Of a stretch of 64,000 nucleotides of DNA, positions 32,980 to 40,684 are shown in pieces. Both the position numbers and the translations under genes were made by a program. Under the pieces are notes generated by a model, which was not told where the DNA came from, searched no databases, and saw only the letters and a list, made by a program, of their open reading frames with translations. Each line of letters starts with the position of its first letter. The stretch's first letter is position 1. Source of the stretch: Palsa-892 sp035295845 (GTDB lineage Bacteria; Pseudomonadota; Alphaproteobacteria; Rhizobiales; Xanthobacteraceae); the NCBI GenBank assembly GCA_035295845.1, contig DATGIF010000033.1:34214-98213 (forward strand), read 5' to 3'.

Positions 32980-33072
32980 CGTCCAGCTTCTGGACGCGAG
33001 TGGCTCCTGTCCACTCTGTTTGACGCCTCCCTGTGAAAACTCTTAGAGCCGCCATTTGGCGGCTCTTTTTTT
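32980..33072 (+). ncRNA. Candidate CtrA-controlled small RNA with anti-SD segments
   Basis: Starting at the predicted transcription start, three stem-loops follow in order. Hairpin 1 is CGTCCAG/CTGGACG around CTT (32980-32996). Hairpin 2 is GAGTGG/CCACTC around the loop CTCCTGT (32998-33016). An unpaired stretch contains GCCTCCCTG (about 33024-33032). A perfect 9-bp terminator stem ends in seven T (33045-33072). The loop CTCCT and the CCTCCC segment are complementary to Shine-Dalgarno sequences, a feature of several alphaproteobacterial trans-acting RNAs. No ORF of note lies inside. It could instead be a terminated leader (attenuator) of rcdA. Confidence 0.6.
33045..33072 (+). terminator. Perfect intrinsic terminator upstream of rcdA
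   Basis: AGAGCCGCC (33045-33053) and GGCGGCTCT (33058-33066) pair over 9 bp around ATTT, followed by seven T. It ends the predicted CtrA-driven transcript about 130 bp before the rcdA start codon. Confidence 0.9.
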
Positions 33073-33203
33073 GTCCCGGCGAGGCACGAAAGCGCGGCGC
33101 GCGATTTGCAAGTAGACGGCAAGCCCCGCGCAAAGCGGGACAGGGACGGCTTTACAAGCGGCCCCTGTTTGTCGAATCAATAGAGCCGGGACGGAGTTGC
33201 GTA

Positions 33204-33734
33204 ATGTCCGAAGCATCGAGTTCGGCGGATCCTGTCGTTTTGGCGAAGCGCCGCGCTACAGGCGAAGCATTTAGCGCCTTGTTCCGCGAGGGTATGGCGC
33301 TCGTGGAGAGGACCGCCGCCTATCTCGACGGCCCCGGCCGCAAGGAGGCAAAGGGGCTCGATCGCTCCTCAGCCCTTGCCTACGCCACTGAATCGATGCG
33401 CCTCACCACGCGGCTGATGCAGCTTGCGTCGTGGCTTTTGCTGCAGCGCGCGGTCAATGAGGGCGAGCTCACCTTCGATCAGGCGCGCGCCGAGAAAATG
33501 AAAGTGAAGCTTTCGCCCTATCAGCCACCGCACGAGGATTCGCTGGCGGCGCTCCCGAAGACATTGCTGCAGCTGATCGCCGCCTCGCGCCGTTTGCACG
33601 ACGAGGTGACGCGGCTCGACCAGCTCGTCTATGGCGGCGGCGCGAAGCCGGCGGCGCCCGTGCAGGCGATTGCCAATCCGGTGGAGACGCAACTCGGCCT
33701 CCTGAAAGCGGCGTTCGGCGGACGGGATCGCTGA
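33204..33734 (+). CDS. rcdA: DUF1465 family protein, RcdA-like regulator of CtrA degradation
   Basis: The 176-residue all-helical protein starts at the ATG at 33204 behind GGGACGGAG; the frame is open to 33033 but that segment covers the RNA terminator. DUF1465 marks are the central ATESMRLTTRLMQLASWLLLQRAVNEGE and the segment KVKLSPYQPP. In Caulobacter RcdA acts as an adaptor that helps ClpXP degrade CtrA and other cargo during the cell cycle. This role is transferred from the family. The upstream CtrA box suggests a feedback loop. A terminator overlaps its stop codon. Confidence 0.9.
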   Translation: MSEASSSADPVVLAKRRATGEAFSALFREGMALVERTAAYLDGPGRKEAKGLDRSSALAYATESMRLTTRLMQLASWLLLQRAVNEGELTFDQARAEKMKVKLSPYQPPHEDSLAALPKTLLQLIAASRRLHDEVTRLDQLVYGGGAKPAAPVQAIANPVETQLGLLKAAFGGRDR

Positions 33735-33757
33735 GCCGGCTCAGCCAAAAGTTTTTT
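33731..33757 (+). terminator. Intrinsic terminator after rcdA
   Basis: CTGAG, CCGG and CTCAG (33731-33744) form a short self-complementary stem that includes the rcdA stop codon, followed after 7 nt by TTTTTT (33752-33757). It is shorter than the other terminators in the window. Confidence 0.55.
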
Positions 33758-33803
33758 CTTTCATCTAAACGGCGTTTGAGCAGGATGGGCCCGCGAGGCG
33801 CCC

Positions 33804-34271
33804 ATGCCGCAAAAAAGTGCCGGTATCCTGATGTATCGCCGCCATCACGGCGCGGCCGAAGTGCTGCTCGTGCATCCGGGCGGGCCGTTCTGGAAAAAGA
33901 AGGATGACGGCGCCTGGACGATCCCGAAGGGATTGGTCGAAGCGCACGAGGATGCGCTTGCCGCCGCCCGGCGCGAATTTCAGGAAGAGACGGGTGCGAT
34001 GCCGGCAGGAGAGTTCATGCCGCTCGGCGAGTTTCGCCAATCGAGCGCAAAGACGATTTCCGTGTGGGCGGTGGAAGGCGAGTTCGACCCGGCGGCGCTT
34101 GAGAGCAACAGCTTCTCGCTCGAATGGCCGCCGCGCTCGGGCCGCATGCAGGAATTTCCCGAGATCGACCGCGCCGCCTGGTTCTTACCGGCGGCGGCAC
34201 GGCGGAAAATCCTGAAGGGGCAGCGCGCCGTGCTCGACGCGTTATTTGCTCGGATCGACCCCGCTAGCTGA
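33804..34271 (+). CDS. Nudix hydrolase
   Basis: The 155-residue protein starts at 33804 (MPQKSAGILMYRRHHGAAEVLLVHPGGPFW). The Nudix box GLVEAHEDALAAARREFQEETGA matches the GX5EX7REUXEEXGU pattern, with the metal-binding glutamates intact. WTIPKGLVE in front of it and PEIDRAAWF behind it are typical of the NTP pyrophosphohydrolase/MutT-like subgroup. The substrate is unknown. It follows rcdA by 69 bp. Confidence 0.93.
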   Translation: MPQKSAGILMYRRHHGAAEVLLVHPGGPFWKKKDDGAWTIPKGLVEAHEDALAAARREFQEETGAMPAGEFMPLGEFRQSSAKTISVWAVEGEFDPAALESNSFSLEWPPRSGRMQEFPEIDRAAWFLPAAARRKILKGQRAVLDALFARIDPAS

Positions 34272-34477
34272 AAGTATAAGGAGGGCGTCGCGGCAATGGT
34301 CGCCAGGCGGACTCGGCGCGCCGCATTGCGGACTCGATCCTGAACCGCTGTTCATACGCGAACACAAATGCGCGATTGCGGCATTAAATTTGGGACAGAG
34401 TCCGATCCGAACGCCCGCTTCGTGCTTATCTTCCTACCAAGCCCGCAAAGGGCAACCGGTATAAGAGGAGATGTAGC

Positions 34478-34918
34478 ATGAAAAAATTTCTCTTCGCTCT
34501 GACAGCGACAACGGCGCTCGCGCTTGGCGCGCTCGCCGTTCCGATGGCCGCCTCGGCGGCGTCAAACCACAGCAGCGGCGGTAACGCCGGCGGCCGTGGC
34601 GGTGTAGCGGCGGTGCACAGCTTCAATGGCGGAAGCGCCAATATGAATGTGCGCGGCCCGCAGAATTTCGCCGCCAACACCAACGCGCGCATCAACACCA
34701 ACACGCGCGTCAACAACAACGCCCGCACCTGGAACGGACAGCAGTGGGCGTGGAACGGTCGCCATCATCACCGTCATGATCGCGACTTCCTGTTCTTCCC
34801 CTTCGCCGGCTATGACGACACTTATGCCAGCTACGACACTTGCTGGCAGACGCAGTGGACGCCGGCGGGCTGGCAGACGGTCTATGTCTGCGGACCTAGC
34901 CCCTACGGCTATTACTAA
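34478..34918 (+). CDS. Secreted Asn-rich, His-containing protein of unknown function
   Basis: The 146-residue protein has a signal peptide (MKKFLFALTATTALALGAL...MAASA) and GAGGAG as ribosome site. The mature part has a Gly/Ser segment (30-55), an Asn/Arg stretch (about 66-85) built of six-residue units of the form x-N-x-R-[IV]-N, a His-rich patch HHHRH (96-100) and a Trp/Cys end with TCWQTQWTPAGWQTVYVC. Two cysteines (122 and 138) may form a disulfide. No named family is recognised, though similar small secreted proteins occur in Bradyrhizobium relatives. The 206-bp gap before it shows no RNA or further gene. It is followed by a strong terminator. Confidence 0.8.
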   Translation: MKKFLFALTATTALALGALAVPMAASAASNHSSGGNAGGRGGVAAVHSFNGGSANMNVRGPQNFAANTNARINTNTRVNNNARTWNGQQWAWNGRHHHRHDRDFLFFPFAGYDDTYASYDTCWQTQWTPAGWQTVYVCGPSPYGYY

Positions 34919-34944
34919 GTCCTGACACGCAGGTAGAGAACGAG

Positions 34945-34978
34945 CCGGCCCCGCTTTACGGCGGGGCCGGTGCTTTTT
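34945..34978 (+). terminator. Intrinsic terminator after the secreted Asn-rich protein
   Basis: CCGGCCCCGC (34945-34954) and GCGGGGCCGG (34961-34970) pair perfectly over 10 bp around TTTACG, followed by TGCTTTTT. Confidence 0.88.
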
Positions 34979-35007
34979 GTGGGCGATCGCCTTCTTGATT
35001 TCGACGC

Positions 35008-35829
35008 TCAGTCCCAAAAATCCGGACGCGTTTCCGCAAGGCATCCGCCGAGCCGGAGCGGCGCGATGCGCAGCGCGCGGCCGGATGTTTCGTCGATCTC
35101 GACCGCAACACCGGTCAGCGTTCCCTCGCCGTTCGCGGGTTCAAAACGGGAGGAGGGGATCTTGGTGAGGAAACGGCGGATCGGCTCATCCTTGTTCATG
35201 CCGAGCACGCCGTCATAATCGCCGCACATGCCGATGTCGCTGACATAGGCGGTGCCGCCGGCGAGCACGCGGTGATCGGAGGTCGGCACATGGGTGTGGG
35301 TGCCGACGACGAGCGAAAGGCGCCCGTCGAAATGATAGGCGAAGGCCTGTTTTTCGCTGGTGGCTTCGGCGTGGAAATCGCAGAGCGCCACGTCGCAGGC
35401 CGCGCCGAGCGGACAGGCGGAGAGTTCGCGCTCGGCCGCGGCGAACGGATCGTCGAGTTGATCCATGAACACGCGGCCCATGGCGTTGATGACAAGAACG
35501 CGCGCGCCGTTCTTCGCCGCCAAGAGCGCCGTGCCGCGGCCGGGCGTGCCGGCGGGAAAATTCAGCGGGCGGACGAGTTTCGGCGCGCGTTCGATGAAAA
35601 CGAGCGCTTCGCGCTGATCCCAGGCATGGTTGCCGAGCGTGATCGCGTCGGCACCGGCGTCGCAAAGCTCGTTGTAGATCGCCTCGGTGATGCCGAAGCC
35701 GCCGGCGGAATTCTCGCCGTTGATGGCGACGAAATCGAGCTTCCATTGCTCGCGGAGCTTCGGCAGGCGGGCGGTCACTGCCTCGCGGCCCGGCCTTCCG
35801 ACCACGTCGCCGAGAAAGAGAAGGCGCAT
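35008..35829 (-). CDS. YmdB-family metallophosphoesterase
   Basis: The 273-residue protein is of the TIGR00282/YmdB type, with a di-metal phosphoesterase core. MRLLFLGDVVGRPGREAV supplies the first metal-binding Asp. FVAINGENSAGGFG is the family signature, LGNHAWDQREAL holds the metal Asn/His, and VGTHTHVPTSDHRVL carries the late histidines. Relatives hydrolyse 2',3'-cyclic nucleotides and affect RNA turnover and biofilm phenotypes. Its ATG overlaps by one base the stop of the 5-formyl-THF cyclo-ligase gene, so they are coupled. Confidence 0.93.
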   Translation of the reverse strand: MRLLFLGDVVGRPGREAVTARLPKLREQWKLDFVAINGENSAGGFGITEAIYNELCDAGADAITLGNHAWDQREALVFIERAPKLVRPLNFPAGTPGRGTALLAAKNGARVLVINAMGRVFMDQLDDPFAAAERELSACPLGAACDVALCDFHAEATSEKQAFAYHFDGRLSLVVGTHTHVPTSDHRVLAGGTAYVSDIGMCGDYDGVLGMNKDEPIRRFLTKIPSSRFEPANGEGTLTGVAVEIDETSGRALRIAPLRLGGCLAETRPDFWD

Positions 35830-36428
35830 CAGGCGCTTCCCGCCGTGAAGAGGAGGCCTTGCTCGGTGAGGATGAAATCGAGCCTTTGATCGTGCGCTTC
35901 CACCGGCACCTTATCCACTTCCTGGGTCGCGAAGCCAAGACCGACCGCGACGATTGTCTTCTTCGCGCGCAGGGCGGCGAGCGTCATGTCGTAATAGCCG
36001 GCGCCGTAGCCGATACGATAGCCAGCGCGGTCGAAGGCGGCGAAGGGAACGAGCAGAATATCGGGATCGACTTCCGGGGCGTCAGGCCCCGGCTCGCGAA
36101 TGCCCCACACGCCGGCAACCAGCGGATCGCCGAATTTCCATTCGCGCATGCGCAGCGGATTTCCGCGGCCGACGACTTTCGGCAGCGCGAGCCGCGCGCC
36201 GGCATCGGAGAATCTCCGCAGCAACGGGATCGGATTGAACTCGGTGTTGATCGGCGAGAAGCCGGCGACGATCGCCCCCTTCGGCACCTCGATCGGAAAG
36301 TGCCCGGCGGCGATCTTGCGCGCGGCTCGCACCCGGTCGTCGGGCGGCATGCGATCGCGGCGCGCGATGGCCGCTTCGCGCAACTCGCGTTTTTTGTCGG
36401 CGGCGGATTTCGCCTCGGTGAGGATCAT
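35829..36428 (-). CDS. 5-formyltetrahydrofolate cyclo-ligase
   Basis: The 199-residue protein converts 5-formyl-THF to 5,10-methenyl-THF with ATP. Family marks are the N-terminal basic helix (SAADKKRELREAAIARRDRM), IVAGFSPINTEFNPIPLL, LVPFAAFDRAGYRIGYGAGYYD (the substrate and Mg-ATP loop) and VEAHDQRLDFILTE. It lies downstream of zapA with a roughly 230-bp gap holding a 6S RNA candidate, the gene order seen around ssrS in many proteobacteria. Its stop overlaps the ymdB start. Confidence 0.95.
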   Translation of the reverse strand: MILTEAKSAADKKRELREAAIARRDRMPPDDRVRAARKIAAGHFPIEVPKGAIVAGFSPINTEFNPIPLLRRFSDAGARLALPKVVGRGNPLRMREWKFGDPLVAGVWGIREPGPDAPEVDPDILLVPFAAFDRAGYRIGYGAGYYDMTLAALRAKKTIVAVGLGFATQEVDKVPVEAHDQRLDFILTEQGLLFTAGSA

Positions 36429-36449
36429 GGGGCGGAAGATAGAGGAAGA

Positions 36450-36625
36450 ATAAAGTGCGGGCCACGAGAGCCGTTGGAGACGACGATCCCGGGAAACCTA
36501 CGAAGTAGGTGGGCGCCGTAATGGCCGAGCCCACGGGCAAGGCCAGGGACAGCTTCCTTTGGGATCGTTAAGGCCTCGGGGAATTGGCCTCCTGACGAAA
36601 ACCGCAGCACCGCGCCATCACTGTA
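36450..36625 (-). ncRNA. ssrS: Candidate 6S RNA
   Basis: The gap between zapA and the 5-formyl-THF cyclo-ligase gene is the conserved place of 6S RNA. Read on the minus strand it folds well. ACGATCCC (about 36562-36569) can pair with GGGATCGT (about 36484-36491) to close a long-range stem. Inside it lie GTGGGC/GCCCAC and the perfect hairpin ACCTAC-TTC-GTAGGT (about 36496-36510). Outside it GGAG can pair with CTCC. This gives a long, bulged rod of about 160-175 nt with internal hairpins, as expected for 6S RNA, which binds sigma-70 RNA polymerase. The ends are approximate; the sequence identity with known 6S could not be checked. Confidence 0.7.
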
Positions 36626-36657
36626 GGCGCGTTTGCCGCGGGCAACCAGCCCGATCC

Positions 36658-37041
36658 TCAACCGAGCGCGGTTCCACCGCCGCCGCGGCCGTTCAACGAA
36701 TGCGCGAGGCGTTCGATCCGCTCGGCGGCTTTCTCGATCGTCTCCGCGCTCGTGCGTTCCACGGCTTCGATATGATCGGCGGCGGCGAGCCGCGTTTCCT
36801 TCAGGCTCTCGATTTCCTGTTCGAGCGAATGCAATCGCTTGCGCATCTCGGTAAGCTCGTCGGCGATCATGATCGCCGCCATTACCGTCAGACGCGTGTC
36901 GCCGATTTCGCCGAATGCCTCGCGCAATTGCGCGAGCTTCTGGTCGAGCTCGCGCCCGAGCCGCATCAAATGATCTTCCTGGCCGTCGTCGCAGGCCATC
37001 CGATAGGCGCGGCCGCCGATGGTGATACTGACTTCTGTCAT
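36658..37041 (-). CDS. zapA: Cell division protein ZapA
   Basis: The 127-residue protein starts at the ATG at 37041 (MTEVSITIGGRAYRMACDDGQE), a typical ZapA N terminus, then LMRLGRELDQKLAQLREAFGEIGDTRLTVMAAIMIADEL. A long C-terminal coiled coil follows (about 80-120) and the end is GRGGGGTALG. ZapA binds FtsZ and stabilises the division ring. The frame is open far upstream, but that part overlaps the DUF4164 gene. It lies 13 bp after DUF4164 on the same strand and just before the 6S RNA candidate. Confidence 0.94.
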   Translation of the reverse strand: MTEVSITIGGRAYRMACDDGQEDHLMRLGRELDQKLAQLREAFGEIGDTRLTVMAAIMIADELTEMRKRLHSLEQEIESLKETRLAAADHIEAVERTSAETIEKAAERIERLAHSLNGRGGGGTALG

Positions 37042-37054
37042 GAGGATCCGGGGT

Positions 37055-37327
37055 CTAGTGGTCTTGCGCCGCAAGTGCTGCGCGGATGGTGTCGGCGGCG
37101 TGTTCGAGGCGGCGGGAAACCTCGCGGTTGGCGGCTTCCAGATCCGTGGAGCGGGCGCGCATGCGGTCGAGCTCGGAGGCGAGCCGCGAGCGGTCGCTGC
37201 CGAAGGCCTGCAGTTGCGATTCAAGGTCTTCGCGGTTGCGGCCGTGCTCAACGGAGCGGTCGATCGCCGCTTCCAGCATGTCAATCGCGGCGTCGAGACG
37301 CCGGATGGCCGCATCCATCGCGCTCAA
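37055..37327 (-). CDS. DUF4164 family coiled-coil protein
   Basis: The 90-residue protein is almost fully helical and charged (AIRRLDAAIDMLEAAIDRS, LASELDRMRARSTDLEAANREVSRRLEHAAD). DUF4164 proteins lie directly before zapA in rhizobia, as here, and may contribute to the division ring. The TTG at 37327 has an AGGAG site at good spacing; an ATG at 37318 is an alternative but is too far from that site. The upstream gap of 200 bp is shared with the divergent transketolase gene. Confidence 0.85.
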   Translation of the reverse strand: MSAMDAAIRRLDAAIDMLEAAIDRSVEHGRNREDLESQLQAFGSDRSRLASELDRMRARSTDLEAANREVSRRLEHAADTIRAALAAQDH

Positions 37328-37528
37328 AGTCGACTCACTCCTACAGGCCGATAAGTAAAGGTCCGCAAACAGCGTGCGTCAACGCCGGAGACGAAGTTAT
37401 GACCAGGAGGAAACGTACGGCAGGGCGCCATTTCACACGCGAAAGCGGAGTTTGCTTATTTTGATTCCACCGCCTCGCGTGTTATCAGTCCGCCGCCTTC
37501 ATAATGGAGGCGGCGAGACGAGACCGAC

Positions 37529-39544
37529 GTGAGCACGCGCGCGAACCACGACCGCATGGCCAACGCCATTCGTGCGCTCTCCATGGACGCGGTCGAGGCG
37601 GCGAAATGCGGCCATCCGGGCCTCCCCATGGGCGCCGCGGACATTGCGACGGTCCTGTTCACGAAATTCCTGAAGTTCGATCCCGCCGACCCCGCCTGGC
37701 CGGATCGCGACCGCTTTGTGCTTTCGGCCGGCCACGGCTCGATGCTGCTCTATTCGGTGCTCTATCTCACCGGCTATCCGGGAATGAGCATCGAGGAGAT
37801 CAAGCGCTTCCGCCAGCTCGACTCGAAGACGCCGGGGCATCCCGAGAACTTCATCACCGAAGGGGTCGAGACGACGACGGGGCCGCTCGGCCAGGGGCTT
37901 GGCAATGCCGTGGGCATGGCGCTCGCCGAGCGCATCCTCGCGGCGGAATTCGGCGAGGTCGTCGATCACTTTACCTATGTGCTCGCCTCGGACGGCGACC
38001 TGATGGAAGGCGTGAGCCAAGAAGCGATCGCGCTCGCCGGGCACCTGAAGCTTTCGAAGCTCATCGTTTTCTTCGACGACAATGGCATCACCATTGACGG
38101 CAAGTTGTCGCTTGCGGATTCGACCGACCAGGTCGCGCGCTTCCAGGCATCGGGCTGGAATGCGAGCCGCATCGACGGGCACGACCCCGAGGCGATCGCA
38201 AAGGCGATCGAAGCCGCGCAAAAGTCCGAGCGGCCGACGATGATTGCCTGCCGCACCACGATCGGCTTCGGCGCCCCGCATAAAGCGGGCACGGCCGAGG
38301 CCCATGGCGCGGCGCTCGGCGCCGAGGAAATTGCGGGCGCGCGCGCGAAGCTCGGCTGGACTTCGCCGCCGTTCGAAATTCCCGTCGAAACCCTGAACGA
38401 ATGGCGGAGGGCCGGCACGCGCTCGGCCGCTGCCCGCAAGCAATGGCAGGCGCGTGTGAAAGCGCTTCCTGCCGGGACGCGCGCGGAATTCGAGCGCCGG
38501 GTCGCGGGCAAATTGCCGGCGGGGCTCGGCGGCGCCGTACGCAAGGTGAAAGAGAATGCCGCCGTGAAGCCGCAGGAGATCGCGACGCGCAAGGCTTCCG
38601 AGCTTACGCTCGAGGCATTGATTCCGGCCGTGCCCGAAATGATCGGCGGCTCGGCCGATCTCACGGGCTCCAACAACACCAAGACGAAAGCGATGGCGGT
38701 GATCGGCCCAGGCCAGTTCAAGGGCCGCTTCGTGCATTGGGGCATCCGCGAGCACGCCATGGCCGCCGCGATGAACGGCATGGCCTTGCATGGCGGCATC
38801 ATTCCCTATTCCGGCACGTTCCTCGTCTTTTCCGATTATTGCCGGCCTTCGATCCGGCTCGCGGCGCTGATGGGCGAACGCGTCATTCACGTGATGACGC
38901 ATGACTCGATCGGCCTTGGCGAGGACGGGCCCACGCATCAGCCGGTCGAGCATCTCGCGGCGTTACGGGCGATCCCGAATTTGCATCTCTTCCGGCCGGC
39001 GGATCTGACGGAGACCGCCGAATGCTGGCAGCTTGCGCTCGAACATGCGCACGGGCCGAGCGTGCTTGCGCTTACCCGCCAGAACCTGCCGGTATTGCGC
39101 ACGGTCTTCGAGGAAACCAACAAGAGCGCGCGCGGCGCCTACGAGCTCTCGCCCGCCAAGGGCAAGGCGCAGGTTTCGCTCTTTGCCTCGGGCTCGGAGG
39201 TTTCGATTTGCATCGCCGCCAAGGCGGAGCTCGAAAAGCAGGGCATTGCCGCGCGCGTCGTTTCGGTACCGTGCCTCGACCTGTTTCTCGCGGAGGATGC
39301 GGACTATCGCCGCATGATCATCGGCGAAGCGCCGATCAGGATCGCGGTCGAGGCGGCGGTGCGGCTTGGCTGGGACGCGGTCATCGGCACCGAAGGAACC
39401 TTCATCGGCATGACCGGGTTTGGCGCCAGTGCCCCCTATAAGGACCTTTACCGTCGTTTCGGAATTATCCCTGAAGCGATTGTCGCCGCGGCCTTTGCCG
39501 CGCTAGGAGAAAGGCGCGAACTGCCGCGCAAGGAGAGAGCATGA
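37529..39544 (+). CDS. tkt: Transketolase
   Basis: The 671-residue thiamine-diphosphate enzyme starts with GTG at 37529 (MSTRANHDRMANAIRALSMDAVE). Motifs are KCGHPGLPMGAADIA, TTGPLGQGLGNAVGMA, the ThDP/Mg motif SDGDLMEGVSQEAIALAGHLKLSKLIVFFDDN (read in parts), the pyrimidine domain SGTFLVFSDYCRPSIRL and HDSIGLGEDGPTHQPVEHL. It transfers two-carbon units between sugar phosphates in the cytoplasm. It is the first gene of the tkt-gap-pgk-fba-thiE cluster; its stop overlaps the gap start by 4 bp. Confidence 0.97.
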   Translation: MSTRANHDRMANAIRALSMDAVEAAKCGHPGLPMGAADIATVLFTKFLKFDPADPAWPDRDRFVLSAGHGSMLLYSVLYLTGYPGMSIEEIKRFRQLDSKTPGHPENFITEGVETTTGPLGQGLGNAVGMALAERILAAEFGEVVDHFTYVLASDGDLMEGVSQEAIALAGHLKLSKLIVFFDDNGITIDGKLSLADSTDQVARFQASGWNASRIDGHDPEAIAKAIEAAQKSERPTMIACRTTIGFGAPHKAGTAEAHGAALGAEEIAGARAKLGWTSPPFEIPVETLNEWRRAGTRSAAARKQWQARVKALPAGTRAEFERRVAGKLPAGLGGAVRKVKENAAVKPQEIATRKASELTLEALIPAVPEMIGGSADLTGSNNTKTKAMAVIGPGQFKGRFVHWGIREHAMAAAMNGMALHGGIIPYSGTFLVFSDYCRPSIRLAALMGERVIHVMTHDSIGLGEDGPTHQPVEHLAALRAIPNLHLFRPADLTETAECWQLALEHAHGPSVLALTRQNLPVLRTVFEETNKSARGAYELSPAKGKAQVSLFASGSEVSICIAAKAELEKQGIAARVVSVPCLDLFLAEDADYRRMIIGEAPIRIAVEAAVRLGWDAVIGTEGTFIGMTGFGASAPYKDLYRRFGIIPEAIVAAAFAALGERRELPRKERA

Positions 39545-40548
39545 CCGTCCGCGTCGCCATTAACGGATTCGGCCGCATCGGCCGCAATATCTTGCGCGCC
39601 GTGGCCGAATCCGGCCGCAAGGACATCGAGGTGGTTGCGATCAACGACCTCGCGCCGGTGGAAACCAACGCGCATCTCCTGCGCTACGACTCCGTGCACG
39701 GCCGCTTCCCCGGCGAAGTGAAGACGGGAGCCGATACGATCGACGTCGGCCGGGGGCCGATCAAGGTGACCGCGATCAAGGATCCGGCGACGCTGCCGCA
39801 CAAGGATCTCAAGGTCGACATCGCGCTCGAATGCACCGGCATCTTCACCTCGAAGGAGAAAGCCTCGGCCCACCTTTCCGCCGGCGCCAAGCGCGTGCTC
39901 GTCTCCGCGCCCGCCGAAAACGCCGACATCACCGTGGTCTACGGCGTCAATCACGACAAGTTGGGCAAGGACCACAAGGTGGTTTCGAACGGCTCTTGCA
40001 CGACGAACTGCCTCGCCACGGTCGCCAAGGTCCTGAACGACGCGGTCGGCATTGAAACCGGATTCATGACGACGATCCATTCCTACACCAACGATCAGCC
40101 GACGCTCGATCAGGTGCACAAGGACCTCTATCGCGCGCGCGCCGCGGCGCTGTCCATGATCCCGACCACGACGGGGGCGGCGAAGGCGATCGGCCTCGTC
40201 TTGCCGGAACTCGCGGGCAAGCTCGACGGCGTTTCGATCCGCGTGCCGACGCCGAATGTTTCGGTGATCGACTTCAAGTTCGTCGCCAAGCGCAAGACCG
40301 ACAAGGACGAGATCAACGCCGCGGTCAAACGCGCCTCCGAGCAGCAGCTGAAGGGCATCCTCGGCTACACGACCGAGCCCAACGTCTCCCACGACTTCAA
40401 CCACGATCCGCGCTCGTCGATCTTCCACATGGATCAGACCAAGGTGCTGGACGGCACCTTCGTGCGGGTCATGTCCTGGTACGACAATGAATGGGGCTTC
40501 TCCAACCGCATGGCGGACACTGCCGTCGCGATGGGCAAGCTCGGCTGA
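39541..40548 (+). CDS. gap: Glyceraldehyde-3-phosphate dehydrogenase, type I
   Basis: The 335-residue protein has the NAD-binding start VRVAINGFGRIGRNILRA, the catalytic cysteine in SNGSCTTNCLAT, the His in MTTIHSYTNDQPTLD and the C-terminal SWYDNEWGFSNRM. It interconverts G3P and 1,3-bisphosphoglycerate. The residue after beta-2 is in AINDLAP, the aspartate typical of NAD preference. It overlaps tkt by 4 bp and is followed closely by pgk, placing consecutive triose steps in one operon. Confidence 0.98.
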   Translation: MTVRVAINGFGRIGRNILRAVAESGRKDIEVVAINDLAPVETNAHLLRYDSVHGRFPGEVKTGADTIDVGRGPIKVTAIKDPATLPHKDLKVDIALECTGIFTSKEKASAHLSAGAKRVLVSAPAENADITVVYGVNHDKLGKDHKVVSNGSCTTNCLATVAKVLNDAVGIETGFMTTIHSYTNDQPTLDQVHKDLYRARAAALSMIPTTTGAAKAIGLVLPELAGKLDGVSIRVPTPNVSVIDFKFVAKRKTDKDEINAAVKRASEQQLKGILGYTTEPNVSHDFNHDPRSSIFHMDQTKVLDGTFVRVMSWYDNEWGFSNRMADTAVAMGKLG

Positions 40549-40684
40549 CTCCATGGCTCAGCGTAAGCTGAAACGCCGGCCCGCCGCCGGTTCGTCCGCG
40601 CGAAAACGAAAAAGTTCGCGCGCGTTGAAACATCCGCGCGCGCAGCGCGTTTTCAAGGCGGCGGGCGCAAAACGGAAATCGGCA

